Assembly (NCBI GenBank): GCA_002092835.1
Contig: LVWL01000019.1
Span: 236,267-300,266, forward strand
Source: Campylobacter concisus
GTDB taxonomy: Bacteria; Campylobacterota; Campylobacteria; Campylobacterales; Campylobacteraceae
DNA: 64,000 nt
Reading direction: 5' to 3'
In this document: positions 47,930 through 58,242 of the stretch, in pieces
Position numbering within the stretch: the stretch's first letter is position 1
Layout: every line of letters starts with the position of its first letter
Made by a program: the position numbers and the translations under genes
The notes under the pieces: generated by a model
The model's input: only the letters and a program-made list of their open reading frames with translations
The model's database searches: none
What the model was told of the DNA's origin: nothing

Positions 47930-49645
47930 TTTTGGCTTAAAAGATGTGCTAAAGCGCTTTGGTCCATATTTTAAAGACTACATTCCACACTTTATCCTAG
48001 CCTTCATCGGCATGGGGCTTGCAAGTGGTGGAACAGCGGTCAGCGCGTACCTGGTGGAGCCAGTACTTAATAAAATTTTCGTTGAAAAAAACGAAACATT
48101 GCTTTATTTGTTACCATGTGCGATCATTGCTATTTATCTGTTAAAAAATGTTGGAACTTTTATACAGGCCTATTTTACCGCGTATATTGGTCAAGATACG
48201 ATTAGAAGATTTCGTGAAAAGATGGTCGAAAATTTACTAAATTTGGACATGAAATTTTTTAATGATTTTAGAACAGGCGAGCTAATAAGCAGAACCACGA
48301 ACGACATAGAGCGCATAAGATCTATAGTTTCAAGCATCATACCTGAGCTTATTAGAGAGCTTGTAACTATCATAGGTCTGCTTTGTGTAGTTATATATCA
48401 AAGCCCTAAATTAGCATTTTTTGCACTTGTTGTTATGCCATTAGCGATTTATCCGATCTCGCGCCTTGCTAAAAAGATGAAAAAAATCTCAAAAAAATCA
48501 CAAGAAAAGACATCTGATATCACCTCAGCCTTGAGCGAAATTTTTACAAATATCGAGATCATCAAGGCAAATAATGCCCAAAAATACGAGCATTCACGTT
48601 TCGTTGAAGAAAATAACAAATTTTTCAAGTTAAACCTTAAAACCGTAAAAATCGAGCAACTAGTAAGCCCGCTAATGGAAACAATTGGCTCAATTGGCGT
48701 AGCTGCAGTCATCATAATAGGCGGCAAAGACGTCATTGATGGAAATATAAACATGGGTGCTTTCTTTTCATTTTTAACTGCGCTTTTCATGCTCTACACC
48801 CCTCTAAAACGTATCGTAAATATATACAATAAAATGCAAGATGCGATCGCGCAAGTGAAAGAACCTTTTTCTTGATGGATAAAGTAAGCCAGATAAAAGA
48901 TGGTAAAAAAGAGCTAAGTGAAGAGATAAAACTTATCAAATTTAACAACGTATGTCTAAACTACGGTGAAAAAGAAGTTTTAAGAGGGATAAATTTAGAG
49001 GCTCGCGAGTCAGAATTTATAGCCCTTGTTGGCTCAAGTGGCGGCGGAAAAACCTCACTCATGAATTTGCTAATGAGATTTTACGACGTAAATAGCGGCG
49101 AAATTTTAATAAATGATACAAATTTAAAAGATATCAAGATCCACTCACTTCGCCAAAACATAGGCCTTGTAACACAGCGTGTCTATATCTTTAATGATAC
49201 GATTGCTAAAAACGTAGCTTACGGTAGGGAATTTAACGAAGAAGCCGTAGTGAATGCTCTAAAAATGGCAAATGCTTACGAGTTTGTGAGTAAGCTTGAT
49301 GATGGCATCCATACCATTTTAAATGAATTTGGCACCAACCTATCAGGCGGTCAAAGACAGCGCATCGCTATCGCTAGAGCGCTTTATCAAAACCCACAAA
49401 TTCTTATCTTTGACGAGGCTACCTCAGCACTTGATAATGAGAGTGAAAAAGAGATCACAAAAGCTATAAACAACCTCAGAACCAAAAAGATTATCTTTGT
49501 CATCGCTCACCGTCTAAGTACGGTTGAAAGTGCTGATAAGATCGCGGTTTTAAGCAATGGAAGGATAGTTGACACTGGAAGCGATGAAGAACTTAGCAAG
49601 AGAAATGAAATTTATGCAAAACTTAAAGGCAAAGCCTTAGTTTAA
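47922..49645 (+). CDS. msbA: MsbA-like lipid A/lipid ABC exporter (frameshifted)
   Basis: A fused ABC exporter: N-terminal six-helix transmembrane domain ([23 protein letters not shown]) and C-terminal nucleotide-binding domain with Walker [12 protein letters not shown]-loop VTQRVY, signature [14 protein letters not shown], Walker [13 protein letters not shown] and H-loop [12 protein letters not shown]. The frame breaks at about 48848-48871, after NKMQDAIA. Adding one base reads [18 protein letters not shown] and gives 574 residues, the MsbA size. The gene order cysS-msbA-pyrD matches C. jejuni. The lipid substrate is inferred. Confidence 0.88.
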
Positions 49646-49698
49646 GGCGATTTTTGCTAAGATTTGCACAAATTTTTAGGCATTTTAAAGAGGTTAAA

Positions 49699-50772
49699 AT
49701 GAGCTTAAACTACGATACTTTAAAATCTATATTTTTTAAATTTGATCCTGAAACTATCCACAAGATCGCTGAAGTCGCGATGGTTGGGGTAAATAAAATC
49801 TTCCCTGGCTCGCTAAGCTTTTTAGCGCACAAATGCGTGGTCGATGACAATGCGCTAAAACAAAATTTATTTTCAAGCACTTATCACAACCCAGTTGGCA
49901 TAGCTGGTGGCTTTGATAAAAACGCCACGATGTTTGAGACACTAACAGCCCTTGGTTTTGGGCATTTAGAATTTGGCACATTTACTCCAAAGCCTCAACC
50001 TGGCAACGACAAACCAAGACTTTTTAGACTCATAGACGAAGAGAGCATCCAAAACGCGATGGGCTTTAACAACGATGGTTGCGAGGCTATTAAAAATAGA
50101 GTCAAAAAACTTTATCCTTATACTTTGCCGATCTGGGCAAATATCGGCAAAAACAAGATTACACCAAACGAAGACGCAATAAAAGACTATGAAATTTTAG
50201 TAAGAGAATTTAGCGAAATTTGCGACGCTTTTGTTATAAACGTCTCATCGCCAAACACGCCAAATTTAAGAGCACTTCAAGATGAGAGCTTCATAAAAGA
50301 GCTTTTTAGTGTCATTTTACCACTTACCAAAAGACCAATCATCTTTAAAATCGCTCCAGATATGAGCCACGAAGATGCAATCAGGCTTTGCACCTGCGCG
50401 GTAGAAAATGGCGCTAGCGGCATACTTGTCTCAAATACAAGCGTTGATTACTCACTCTCTCGCTCATCAAATTTAAAAGACTTTGGTGGATTAAGCGGTA
50501 AAGTGATCGCTCAAAAGTCAAAAGAGATTTTTAAAGCCGTTGCAGACGAGCTTTATGGCAAGACGACGCTTATAGCATGCGGTGGCATAGATAGCGGAGC
50601 GGACGCCTATGAGCGTATAAAAATGGGAGCAAATTTAATACAAATTTTTACAAGTTTTATCTTCAAAGGTCCGATGATCACAAGAGATATAAATTTAGAA
50701 ATTTTAGAGCTTTTAAAGAGAGATGGCTTTGCTTCTATCAGCGAGGCAGTCGGTATAGATGTTAAAAAATAA
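49699..50772 (+). CDS. pyrD: Dihydroorotate dehydrogenase (quinone), class 2
   Basis: Oxidises dihydroorotate to orotate and passes electrons to quinone in pyrimidine synthesis. The protein from the ATG at 49699 is 357 residues, with AAAGAGG upstream; an in-frame TTG at 49654 adds a leader with no support. It has the class 2 N-terminal membrane-association helix (LKSIFFKFDPETIHKIAEVAM), NPVGIAGGFDKNATM near 70, FGHLEFGTFTPKPQPGN, VINVSSPNTPNLR near 180 (catalytic Ser in NVSSPNT) and IACGGIDSGADAYERIKMGA near 296. Confidence 0.95.
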   Translation: MSLNYDTLKSIFFKFDPETIHKIAEVAMVGVNKIFPGSLSFLAHKCVVDDNALKQNLFSSTYHNPVGIAGGFDKNATMFETLTALGFGHLEFGTFTPKPQPGNDKPRLFRLIDEESIQNAMGFNNDGCEAIKNRVKKLYPYTLPIWANIGKNKITPNEDAIKDYEILVREFSEICDAFVINVSSPNTPNLRALQDESFIKELFSVILPLTKRPIIFKIAPDMSHEDAIRLCTCAVENGASGILVSNTSVDYSLSRSSNLKDFGGLSGKVIAQKSKEIFKAVADELYGKTTLIACGGIDSGADAYERIKMGANLIQIFTSFIFKGPMITRDINLEILELLKRDGFASISEAVGIDVKK

Positions 50773-50783
50773 AAGGCAAAAGA

Positions 50784-52025
50784 TTGATAAAATTTAATAA
50801 AACAAAATTAGAAAATGGACTTGAAATTTATTACGTGCCAGTAAATCCTGGCTTAAAAGTGATAAGCGTCGATGTTTTTTACAAAGTTGGCTCTAGAAAC
50901 GAAGTGATGGGCAAAAGCGGCATAGCTCACATGCTAGAGCATCTAAATTTCAAATCAACCAAAAATTTACGCGCTGGGGAGTTTGATGAGATCGTAAAGG
51001 GCTTTGGCGGCGTAAATAACGCAAGTACAGGCTTTGACTACACCCACTACTTTATAAAAGCTTCAAATGAAAATTTAGATAAAACGCTTAGCCTTTTTGC
51101 TGAGCTTATGAAAAATTTAAGTCTAAAAGATAAAGAATTTCAGCCAGAGCGAGATGTGGTACATGAAGAGCGTAGGTGGCGAACAGATAACAACCCTATG
51201 GGATACCTCTACTTTAGACTCTACAATCACGCATTTATCTACCATCCATACCACTGGACTCCGATAGGTTTTATAAAAGATATAGAAAACTGGAATATCT
51301 CCGACATAAAAGAATTTCACGCTACTTTTTATCAACCAAAAAATGCCATTTTGATGATAAGTGGCGACATCGGCAAGGATGAGGCATTTAAGCTAGCTAA
51401 GAAAAACTTTAGCGGCGTAAAAAACAAAAGAGCTATCCCAAAACTACACTGCAAAGAGCCTGAGCAAGACGGCGCAAGAAGGGCTATCATCTACAAAGAT
51501 AGCCAAACACAAATGCTAGCGATCGCTTACAAAATCCCAAATTTTAAACACGCCGATCAAGTAGGTCTAAATGCGATCAGTGAATATCTAGCTACTGGCA
51601 AAAGCTCGGTTTTACAGCAAAAATTAGTCGATGAGCTCATGCTTGTAAATCAAATTTACGCTTACAATATGAGCTGTGTTGATGAAAATTTATTTATATT
51701 TTTAGCAGTTTGCAACCCAGATGTCGAGGCAACTGCGGTTGAGGCTGAAATTTTAAAGATTATAGAGGATATTAAAAGCAACCCTATCGACAAAAACGAT
51801 GTTTTGCGAGTTAAAAATTTAATCAAAAGCGACTTTATCTATTCGTTTGAAAGTGCAAGCAAAGTAGCAAATTTATACGGCTCGTACCTTGCCAGAGGCG
51901 ATATAAAGCCACTTTATGAACTTGAAAAAAATATCGATAAAATTGATGCAAAACTTTTAAAAGAGATAGCAAATAGATATTTTAATGAAAAAACCAGCAC
52001 AACAATAATTTTAAAAAAGGAATAA
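50784..52025 (+). CDS. M16-family zinc peptidase
   Basis: A 413-residue pitrilysin/processing-peptidase-like protein. The inverted zinc site is HMLEHL near 50-55 (HxxEH), and the third ligand Glu follows about 77 residues later in [10 protein letters not shown]. The N-terminal domain binds zinc; the second half (about 200-413) is the inactive-like domain ([26 protein letters not shown]). Start is TTG at 50784. It lies 12 bases after pyrD and 2 bases before dapA. Substrate unknown. Confidence 0.88.
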   Translation: MIKFNKTKLENGLEIYYVPVNPGLKVISVDVFYKVGSRNEVMGKSGIAHMLEHLNFKSTKNLRAGEFDEIVKGFGGVNNASTGFDYTHYFIKASNENLDKTLSLFAELMKNLSLKDKEFQPERDVVHEERRWRTDNNPMGYLYFRLYNHAFIYHPYHWTPIGFIKDIENWNISDIKEFHATFYQPKNAILMISGDIGKDEAFKLAKKNFSGVKNKRAIPKLHCKEPEQDGARRAIIYKDSQTQMLAIAYKIPNFKHADQVGLNAISEYLATGKSSVLQQKLVDELMLVNQIYAYNMSCVDENLFIFLAVCNPDVEATAVEAEILKIIEDIKSNPIDKNDVLRVKNLIKSDFIYSFESASKVANLYGSYLARGDIKPLYELEKNIDKIDAKLLKEIANRYFNEKTSTTIILKKE

Positions 52026-52027
52026 AC

Positions 52028-52921
52028 GTGGAAAATTCGCTTCAAGGTGCGATGACCGCACTCATTACGCCATTTAAAAATCAAAAAGTAGATGAAGTCA
52101 GTTTTGAAAAGCTAATAAAAAGACAGATAAAACACGGCATAGATGTCGTTGTGCCAGTTGGAACTACTGGTGAGAGTGCAACACTAACGCATGATGAGCA
52201 TAGAATTTGTATCGAAATAGCCGTAGATGCATGTAAAGGTACAGACGTTAAAGTGCTCGCTGGTGCTGGCAGCAACGCCACTCACGAGGCTATTGGTATA
52301 GCTAAATTTGCCCAAGCTCATGGTGCTGATGGTATTCTTTCAGTTGCACCTTATTACAACAAACCAACGCAAGAAGGGCTTTATGAGCATTACAAAGCCA
52401 TTGCAAATAGCATTGAAATTCCTGTGCTTCTTTATAATGTTCCAGGTAGAGTTGGCGTGGATATCTTGCCAACGACCGTTTTTAGACTTTTTAAAGAGTG
52501 TAAAAATATCTATGGTATCAAAGAGGCTACAGGCAGTATCGATAGATGCGTCGATCTACTGGCTCACGAGCCAAATTTAGTAGTCATCAGCGGCGAAGAT
52601 GCGATCAATTACCCTATCCTCTCAAACGGCGGCAAGGGCGTCATCTCAGTCACTGCAAACCTATTACCAGATCAAATTTCTCAGCTAACGCACCTTGCAA
52701 TGAACGAAGAGTACAAAAAAGCAAAACTAATAAATGACAATCTATACACGATAAATAAAACACTCTTTTGCGAAAGCAACCCGATACCGATCAAAGCAGC
52801 GATGTATCTAGCCGGACTCATCGACTCTTTAGAGTATCGCTTGCCACTTTGCAAACCAAGTAAAGAAAATTTTAAAAAAATCGAAGAAGTAATAAAAAAT
52901 TATGAAATAAAGGGATTTTAA
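52028..52921 (+). CDS. dapA: 4-hydroxy-tetrahydrodipicolinate synthase
   Basis: First enzyme of the lysine and meso-diaminopimelate branch. The 297-residue TIM barrel has [18 protein letters not shown] near 38-55, [15 protein letters not shown] near 107, [13 protein letters not shown] near 134 (Tyr of the catalytic triad), and the Schiff-base lysine in GIKEATG near 163. GTG start at 52028. It shares one base with the following reductase gene. Confidence 0.97.
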   Translation: MENSLQGAMTALITPFKNQKVDEVSFEKLIKRQIKHGIDVVVPVGTTGESATLTHDEHRICIEIAVDACKGTDVKVLAGAGSNATHEAIGIAKFAQAHGADGILSVAPYYNKPTQEGLYEHYKAIANSIEIPVLLYNVPGRVGVDILPTTVFRLFKECKNIYGIKEATGSIDRCVDLLAHEPNLVVISGEDAINYPILSNGGKGVISVTANLLPDQISQLTHLAMNEEYKKAKLINDNLYTINKTLFCESNPIPIKAAMYLAGLIDSLEYRLPLCKPSKENFKKIEEVIKNYEIKGF

Positions 52922-53709
52922 TGAAGGACACACTAAACGAATTTAAAGGTAAAACACTAGTTATCAGTGGCGGCACTAGAGGTATCGGTAGAGCTATAGT
53001 TGAAGAATTTGCAAAAGCTGGCGTCAACATAGCATTTACCTATAACTCAAACGAAGAACTTGCAAATGAGCAAGCAAGAGAGCTTGAGGCTACTTACAAG
53101 ATAAAAGCCAGAGCCTATGCGCTAAATATCCTTGAGCCAGAAACTTATAAAGAGCTATTTTTAAAGATAGATGAGGACTTTGATAGGATTGATTTTTTTA
53201 TATCAAATGCAATTATTTCAGGTCGTGCAGTAGCTGGTGGATACACTAAATTTATGAAGCTAAAACCAAGAGGCATAAATAATATCTTTACAGCAACCGT
53301 AAATGCCTTTGTTGTAGGCACTCAAGAGGCTGCAAAACGTATGGAAAAAGTGGGTGGTGGTAGCATCATCAGCCTATCATCGACTGGAAATTTAGTATAT
53401 ATCGAAAACTACGCAGGTCACGGCACAGCAAAAGCAGCCGTTGAAGCCATGGCAAGATACGCTGCGACCGAGCTTGGCGAGAAAAATATCCGTGTAAACG
53501 TCGTAAGTGGCGGCCCTATCGAGACAGACGCACTAAGAGCCTTTACAAACTACGAAGAGGTGCGCGATATGACGGCAAAGCTTAGCCCTCTAAACCGCAT
53601 GGGACAGCCGACTGATCTAGCAGGAGCATGTCTATTTTTATGCTCGTCTAAGGCCAGCTGGGTGACTGGACATACATTTGTGATAGACGGCGGCACGACA
53701 TTTAAATGA
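52921..53709 (+). CDS. FabL-like enoyl-ACP reductase (SDR fold)
   Basis: A 262-residue short-chain dehydrogenase with the nucleotide motif SGGTRGIGRAI near 17-27, then the active-site segment NYAGHGTAK, in which Tyr and Lys are seven apart (Y-x6-K). Ordinary SDRs have Y-x3-K, so this fits the enoyl-ACP reductase spacing, and the flanking SLSSTGNLVYIEN and RVNVVSGGPIETDALR look like FabL (enoyl reductase III). I infer a fatty-acid synthesis role, but a general oxidoreductase cannot be excluded. Follows dapA with one shared base. Confidence 0.78.
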   Translation: MKDTLNEFKGKTLVISGGTRGIGRAIVEEFAKAGVNIAFTYNSNEELANEQARELEATYKIKARAYALNILEPETYKELFLKIDEDFDRIDFFISNAIISGRAVAGGYTKFMKLKPRGINNIFTATVNAFVVGTQEAAKRMEKVGGGSIISLSSTGNLVYIENYAGHGTAKAAVEAMARYAATELGEKNIRVNVVSGGPIETDALRAFTNYEEVRDMTAKLSPLNRMGQPTDLAGACLFLCSSKASWVTGHTFVIDGGTTFK

Positions 53710-53743
53710 GAAATTTGAAATTTACAGGCATAAAGGCATATTT

Positions 53744-54289
53744 GTGAGCTTAAATTTACCAAATTCACTGGCATTTTTTAGGATACTGCTAGCTCCGCTT
53801 ATGTTTTTTATGCTCGTAAATGCGCCAGAAATTTTTGCGCAAATTCATATAAGCTGGATAAATTATTTCGCGGCTCTCATCTTTGTGATCGCCTCGGTGA
53901 CTGACTTTTTTGACGGATATATCGCTAGAAGTTGGGATCAAAAGACCAAACTTGGCGCTATCCTCGACCCGCTAGCTGATAAGATGCTGATCTTAGCTGC
54001 ATTTTTAGGCCTTATGATGCTAGGTAGAGCGAGCGCTTGGGCTGTTTATCTTATCTTGGTAAGAGAGTTTTTTATAACTGGCTTTCGTGTCGTGATGGCA
54101 AGTGACGGCGTCGAGGTCGCGGCCTCGATGGCTGGTAAAGTGAAAACCGTCTCGCAGATGTTTGCGGTTGGATTTTTACTGATGAGCTGGCCTGGTGGCG
54201 AGCTTTTGCTCTGGATCGCTGTTGCGCTCACGCTTTATTCTGGGTTTGAGTACATTTTTGCCTACGTAAAAGCGATGAAAAAGAGTTAA
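53744..54289 (+). CDS. pgsA: CDP-diacylglycerol--glycerol-3-phosphate 3-phosphatidyltransferase
   Basis: Makes phosphatidylglycerol phosphate, the precursor of phosphatidylglycerol and cardiolipin, in the inner membrane. The 181-residue protein has four to five helices and the CDP-alcohol motif DGYIARSWDQKTKLGAILDPLADK near 58-82, i.e. D-G-x2-A-R-x8-G-x3-D-x3-D, complete. GTG start at 53744 with AAAGG upstream. Followed at 3 bases by the next gene. Confidence 0.95.
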   Translation: MSLNLPNSLAFFRILLAPLMFFMLVNAPEIFAQIHISWINYFAALIFVIASVTDFFDGYIARSWDQKTKLGAILDPLADKMLILAAFLGLMMLGRASAWAVYLILVREFFITGFRVVMASDGVEVAASMAGKVKTVSQMFAVGFLLMSWPGGELLLWIAVALTLYSGFEYIFAYVKAMKKS

Positions 54290-54291
54290 AT

Positions 54292-55188
54292 TTGAGCTGT
54301 GACCTGCAAGAGATAATTCTAAAACACACTACAAATTTAGAGCCAGCTCTGCAAAAACGAGCCAAAAAACTAAATCAAAAGATCATCAACACAAATTTTT
54401 ATCACGATGCTAAAAATTTAGAAAAGATTGGCGGTGTGATCAGTCCTGAGCTAGATGAATTTTTATTAAGCTGCGCTTTAGAATACGACAAAACCCATGC
54501 AGATAAATTTGATACGTTTGATAACGACGTAGAGACTTTGCGTGGCATTTGGAGTGCGATGAGCTTTTCAAAAAGCCCTGAAATTTTAGACTATCTAAAC
54601 ATGCAAGCTACTCGCTCGATATCGCACCGCTCGTTTGCACATAGATATATCTTTGAAATTTTACGCTTGCAAGAGAAGGCTGGCCATTCGCATCCGCTAC
54701 TTGCCAAGCTTTATGACTATTATGATAGCTTGCAAGCAAAGCTGCCCATATATGAGCTCTTTCATCGTATCGGTGCGACTCCTAATGATCCTTATGATTT
54801 TGATATCTCGCTAAATGCTGTAAATTTTGGCTACTGGTTTAGCAATCAAGGCTTAAGCGATGAGGAGTTAGCCGGTAAATTTCACTTAGAAATTCGCCTT
54901 TTTGCCCCTTTTATAAATGACCGCACATTTGAGATAGAGCTTAGAGACGACGCTGTGCCAAGGGCTAGAATAAATTTTAATGATGACGGCATGAGCTTTT
55001 TGCAAGAGCTGCCAAATGACGCTTTGCCCTATCCTGATATATTAAATTTAAAACCATTTATCGATCAAGTAAAGTCACGTTTTGATCTAAAATTTGACCT
55101 AGACGATAAAGACAAAACTTATTTTAGTGTCAGCAAAGGACTAAATAGAGCCAAAGTGCTCTCTTGGCTAAGAGAAATTTTCGCCTAG
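54292..55188 (+). CDS. Conserved hypothetical protein
   Basis: Unrecognised 298-residue protein, apparently soluble and mostly helical in the first half (LQEIILKHTTNLEPALQKRAKKLNQKI), then mixed, with a beta-rich region HLEIRLFAPFINDRTFEIELRDDAVPRARINF. No signal peptide or catalytic motif was found. TTG start at 54292, two bases after the pgsA stop, and 74 bases before rseP, so it may share the pgsA-rseP transcript. Confidence 0.6.
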   Translation: MSCDLQEIILKHTTNLEPALQKRAKKLNQKIINTNFYHDAKNLEKIGGVISPELDEFLLSCALEYDKTHADKFDTFDNDVETLRGIWSAMSFSKSPEILDYLNMQATRSISHRSFAHRYIFEILRLQEKAGHSHPLLAKLYDYYDSLQAKLPIYELFHRIGATPNDPYDFDISLNAVNFGYWFSNQGLSDEELAGKFHLEIRLFAPFINDRTFEIELRDDAVPRARINFNDDGMSFLQELPNDALPYPDILNLKPFIDQVKSRFDLKFDLDDKDKTYFSVSKGLNRAKVLSWLREIFA

Positions 55189-55262
55189 ATGGCAAGGCAA
55201 ATTTGAGAGTAAATTTATAAACTTTGGCTAAAATCTCATCAATTTTTTCAAAAAGGTAAGTT

Positions 55263-56372
55263 TTGAAAGGCATTCTCTTCACGCTAGCCCTACTTTGCCT
55301 TGGGCTTTATGCGTATTCGTTTTATTTTTTAGTGACTGTTTTAGCCATAAGTTTTCTCATATCTTTTCACGAGCTTGGCCACTTTTTGGCAGCAAGAACG
55401 CTTGGCGTAAAGATAAACACCTTTAGCATCGGCTTTGGCGAGAAAATTTACACCAAAAGCGTTGGCGGCACCGACTACTGCCTAAGCGCGATCCCACTTG
55501 GTGGATACGTGCAGCTAAAAGGTCAAGACGACACCGACCCAAAGGCCAAAAACTACGACCGTGATAGCTACAACGTGCTAAGCCCACTAAAGCGAATTTA
55601 TATCCTTTTTGCAGGACCATTTTTTAACTTTATCTTGGCCTTTTTTATCTACATTTTGCTTGGATTTATCGGTGTTGAGAGACTTGCGCCAAGCGTTGGA
55701 CACATAGCTGACGGCTCGGCGGCTGCCAGCGCTGGACTTATGAAAAACGATAAAATTTTAGCCATAAACGGCGTAAAGATAAACGAGTGGGATGAGATCA
55801 GTAAAAATGTGAAATTAGAGCCAAGCACCATTTTGATAGATCGCAACGGCTCGCAAATGACTATAAATTTAACACCAAAGATAGGCGAGACGATAAATCT
55901 ATTTAATGAAAAGGTGCAGCGTCCGCTTATTGGAATTTCTCCAAATGGCGAAGTGGTAAAAATTTATCATAGAGGCTTTGGTAGTCTAAAATTTGCTTAC
56001 AATGAAACTCTAGAGGCATCAAAACTAATCTTTAAAAGCTTTACCAAGCTAGTAAGCGGAGCTGTGCCACTAAAAGAGGTCGGTGGCATTGTACAGATCG
56101 CTGATGTCACTTCAAAAGCCGCAAAAATAAGTCTTGGCGTACTTTTGACAATCGTCGCTTTAATCTCAGTAAATTTAGGTGTCCTAAATTTATTCCCAAT
56201 CCCTGCACTTGATGGTGGGCACATACTTTTTAACCTATATGAGCTAATTTTTAGACGCGAGGTAAATGAGCGAGTGCTCACGACGCTTACCTACTGCGGC
56301 TGGGCATTACTGCTTGGTATAATGATGCTTGCAACCTTTAATGATATTATGAGATTAAGTGGAGGTTTATGA
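55263..56372 (+). CDS. rseP: Site-2 zinc protease RseP
   Basis: Intramembrane metalloprotease that cleaves anti-sigma factors and leftover signal peptides. The 369-residue protein has the active-site HELGHFLAARTLGVKINTFSIGFG near 37 (HExxH), four membrane helices, one PDZ domain about 130-210 (SAAASAGLMKNDKILAINGVKINEWDE), and the third zinc ligand in NLFPIPALDGGHI near 316. TTG start at 55263 with AAAAAGG upstream. Overlaps yggS by 4 bases. Confidence 0.93.
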   Translation: MKGILFTLALLCLGLYAYSFYFLVTVLAISFLISFHELGHFLAARTLGVKINTFSIGFGEKIYTKSVGGTDYCLSAIPLGGYVQLKGQDDTDPKAKNYDRDSYNVLSPLKRIYILFAGPFFNFILAFFIYILLGFIGVERLAPSVGHIADGSAAASAGLMKNDKILAINGVKINEWDEISKNVKLEPSTILIDRNGSQMTINLTPKIGETINLFNEKVQRPLIGISPNGEVVKIYHRGFGSLKFAYNETLEASKLIFKSFTKLVSGAVPLKEVGGIVQIADVTSKAAKISLGVLLTIVALISVNLGVLNLFPIPALDGGHILFNLYELIFRREVNERVLTTLTYCGWALLLGIMMLATFNDIMRLSGGL

Positions 56373-57007
56373 TGATAGTTTTAAAAGAGCTGCTTGAAAA
56401 GATAGAAAATTTAAGCAAAGATGTGACGCTCATCGCCGTTAGCAAAAATGTGACATGCACTGAAGTAAGAGAGCTTTACGCGCAAGGGCAAAGAAATTTT
56501 GGCGAAAATAGAGTCCAAGAGCTAGCCAAAAAAGAGCTAGAACTGCAAAATTTTGCTGATATAAAATGGCATATGATCGGCCGATTGCAAAATAACAAAA
56601 TAAATCAAATGGTAAGTCTAAAGCCCGCACTTTGGCAAAGCTGCGATAGCTTTGAAAGGGCCATAGAGGTCGATAAAAGACTCGACTACAAGCTCGATAT
56701 CTTGCTTCAAATAAACTCGGCTGATGAAGATACAAAGCAAGGTGTAAGCGTAGCAAATGCGGCAGAAATTTATGAGCGTATCCAAAGCGAGTGCAAAAAT
56801 ATCAATCTAAAAGGTGTGATGAGTATCGGAGCACATATGGATGAGCCAAAAGAGATTCAAAAGAGCTTTGAGCTAACTTATAAAATTTATGAGAGCCTAA
56901 AGCCAAAAGGTGCAACTATCTGCTCGATGGGTATGAGTAGTGACTTCGAGCTAGCGATAAAATGTGGCTCAAATATGATTCGCCTTGGGACAATGCTTTA
57001 TCTATAA
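56369..57007 (+). CDS. YggS-family PLP homeostasis protein
   Basis: A 212-residue PLP-binding protein of the YggS/ProSC type, with the PLP lysine in IAVSKNVT (near 26), FGENRVQELAKKELEL near 42, KWHMIGRLQNNKIN near 65 and the phosphate-binding SMGMSSDFELAIKCGSNMIRLGT at the end. These proteins buffer PLP; they resemble alanine racemase without its activity. Starts as ATG ATG at 56369/56372, overlapping rseP. Confidence 0.92.
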   Translation: MMIVLKELLEKIENLSKDVTLIAVSKNVTCTEVRELYAQGQRNFGENRVQELAKKELELQNFADIKWHMIGRLQNNKINQMVSLKPALWQSCDSFERAIEVDKRLDYKLDILLQINSADEDTKQGVSVANAAEIYERIQSECKNINLKGVMSIGAHMDEPKEIQKSFELTYKIYESLKPKGATICSMGMSSDFELAIKCGSNMIRLGTMLYL

Positions 57008-57104
57008 ATTTATCGCTTTTTGCACGCCCCTACCACTAACGAAATAGATTACTGCTGGAGCTATGTAAATTTCTAGCCAAAGAGACTTGAGAAAAAATTA
57101 AAAT

Positions 57105-57674
57105 TTAATATTTAGCGTCAGCCAAAACTAGAGTAAAAAGTACTTTTACACCAGCTTTTTCTAGAGTATTTCTAGCCTCAAGTATCGTTGTGCCAGTGGT
57201 TACGATATCATCTACTAAAATAACTGGCGCAGTGACCTTTTTTAGGATTTTAAAATTTCTTGGGTTATTTTGTCTAAATTGCAAATCCTTGCCACTATAG
57301 CTGATCTTACTGGTTGCATGCAGTGCATGAAATATGGGCTTTAGATTTTTAGCCCTTAGTGCATTTGCCAAAATAGCCGTGTGCGAGTAGCCAAAATGAA
57401 CTCTATCATCTATTGGCAAAGCATAGACTTGCTCTGGAAAGCTAAAGCTTTTAGCAAATTTATTAAATGCAAATTTGGCTAAGTTTTTATATATAAAATA
57501 TCCGTGCATTTGGTGCTTGGAGTGGATGAGTTCTTTTATTTCAGAGTAGCCGTAAAAGCTATAAATTTTAAAGCCCTCTAGTTCTCTTACTGTCGGGCTT
57601 GGCTCGCTTAAAATTTGTGAGCAAATTTTACAAAATGTATTTAGCGTAAAGCTCTTGCAAAACGCACAAAACAT
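57105..57674 (-). CDS. comF: ComF-family phosphoribosyltransferase-like protein
   Basis: A 189-residue protein with an N-terminal zinc ribbon (CAFCKSFTLNTFCKICSQIL, four Cys) and a PRTase-like domain whose PRPP loop is VILVDDIVTTGTTILEA near 150-166. ComF helps DNA uptake in naturally competent bacteria; Campylobacter is naturally transformable. It shares one base with the lipoprotein gene upstream. Confidence 0.9.
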   Translation of the reverse strand: MFCAFCKSFTLNTFCKICSQILSEPSPTVRELEGFKIYSFYGYSEIKELIHSKHQMHGYFIYKNLAKFAFNKFAKSFSFPEQVYALPIDDRVHFGYSHTAILANALRAKNLKPIFHALHATSKISYSGKDLQFRQNNPRNFKILKKVTAPVILVDDIVTTGTTILEARNTLEKAGVKVLFTLVLADAKY

Positions 57675-58231
57675 TAGCTATTTAAAATAGCAATTGCTGT
57701 GCGTTTGATGGCATCATTTATGATCTCAGTTAAAAATGGCTTAAATGCTCCGCCTGTACGAATCAACTCAAATTTGGTTTGATTATTTGAAATGTTTTTA
57801 ACGATGCTTTGATCGCCTTTTTGGATCTTAAGTGTAATCTTAATATTACCTTTTGTATTATCAGTGCCGTATCCGCTCATATTTGCTTCAAACTCGTTGA
57901 TAAAAATTTCAACCACGACGCCACCCATTCCATTTACATTTGCACCGCGCGCCATAAGCTCTTTTTTGAGCGAATCACTAAAATAAGTAGCAAGATCGTT
58001 TTGAAGCACGACATATTCTTTTACTGTGCCTTTGCTATCAGTGATCGTAGCAATGGTACTTTTGTTTTTTCGGTTATCATGTACTGCGCTTATATAGGCC
58101 TCAAAGCCGCTATTTTGTTGGCTTACTGCAACCTTATATGGATCAAATGCGACAACACTTTGACTTGGTGCACAACCAGTTAAAAATAAAACAAAAAGTC
58201 CAAAAATAGCTAAAAATTTAAATTTATTCAT
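57674..58231 (-). CDS. YajG-like lipoprotein
   Basis: A 185-residue lipoprotein with a lipobox FLTGCAPS near 17-22 (Cys about 20), then VAFDPYKVAVSQQNSGFEAYISAVHDNRKNKSTI and SDSLKKELMARGANVNGMGGVVVEIFINEFEANMSGYG, the pattern of YajG-type lipoproteins. The family is of unknown function and usually outer-membrane. It lies 11 bases after a second lipoprotein of similar design, suggesting a duplicated pair. Confidence 0.78.
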   Translation of the reverse strand: MNKFKFLAIFGLFVLFLTGCAPSQSVVAFDPYKVAVSQQNSGFEAYISAVHDNRKNKSTIATITDSKGTVKEYVVLQNDLATYFSDSLKKELMARGANVNGMGGVVVEIFINEFEANMSGYGTDNTKGNIKITLKIQKGDQSIVKNISNNQTKFELIRTGGAFKPFLTEIINDAIKRTAIAILNS

Positions 58232-58242
58232 CGTTTTTCCTT

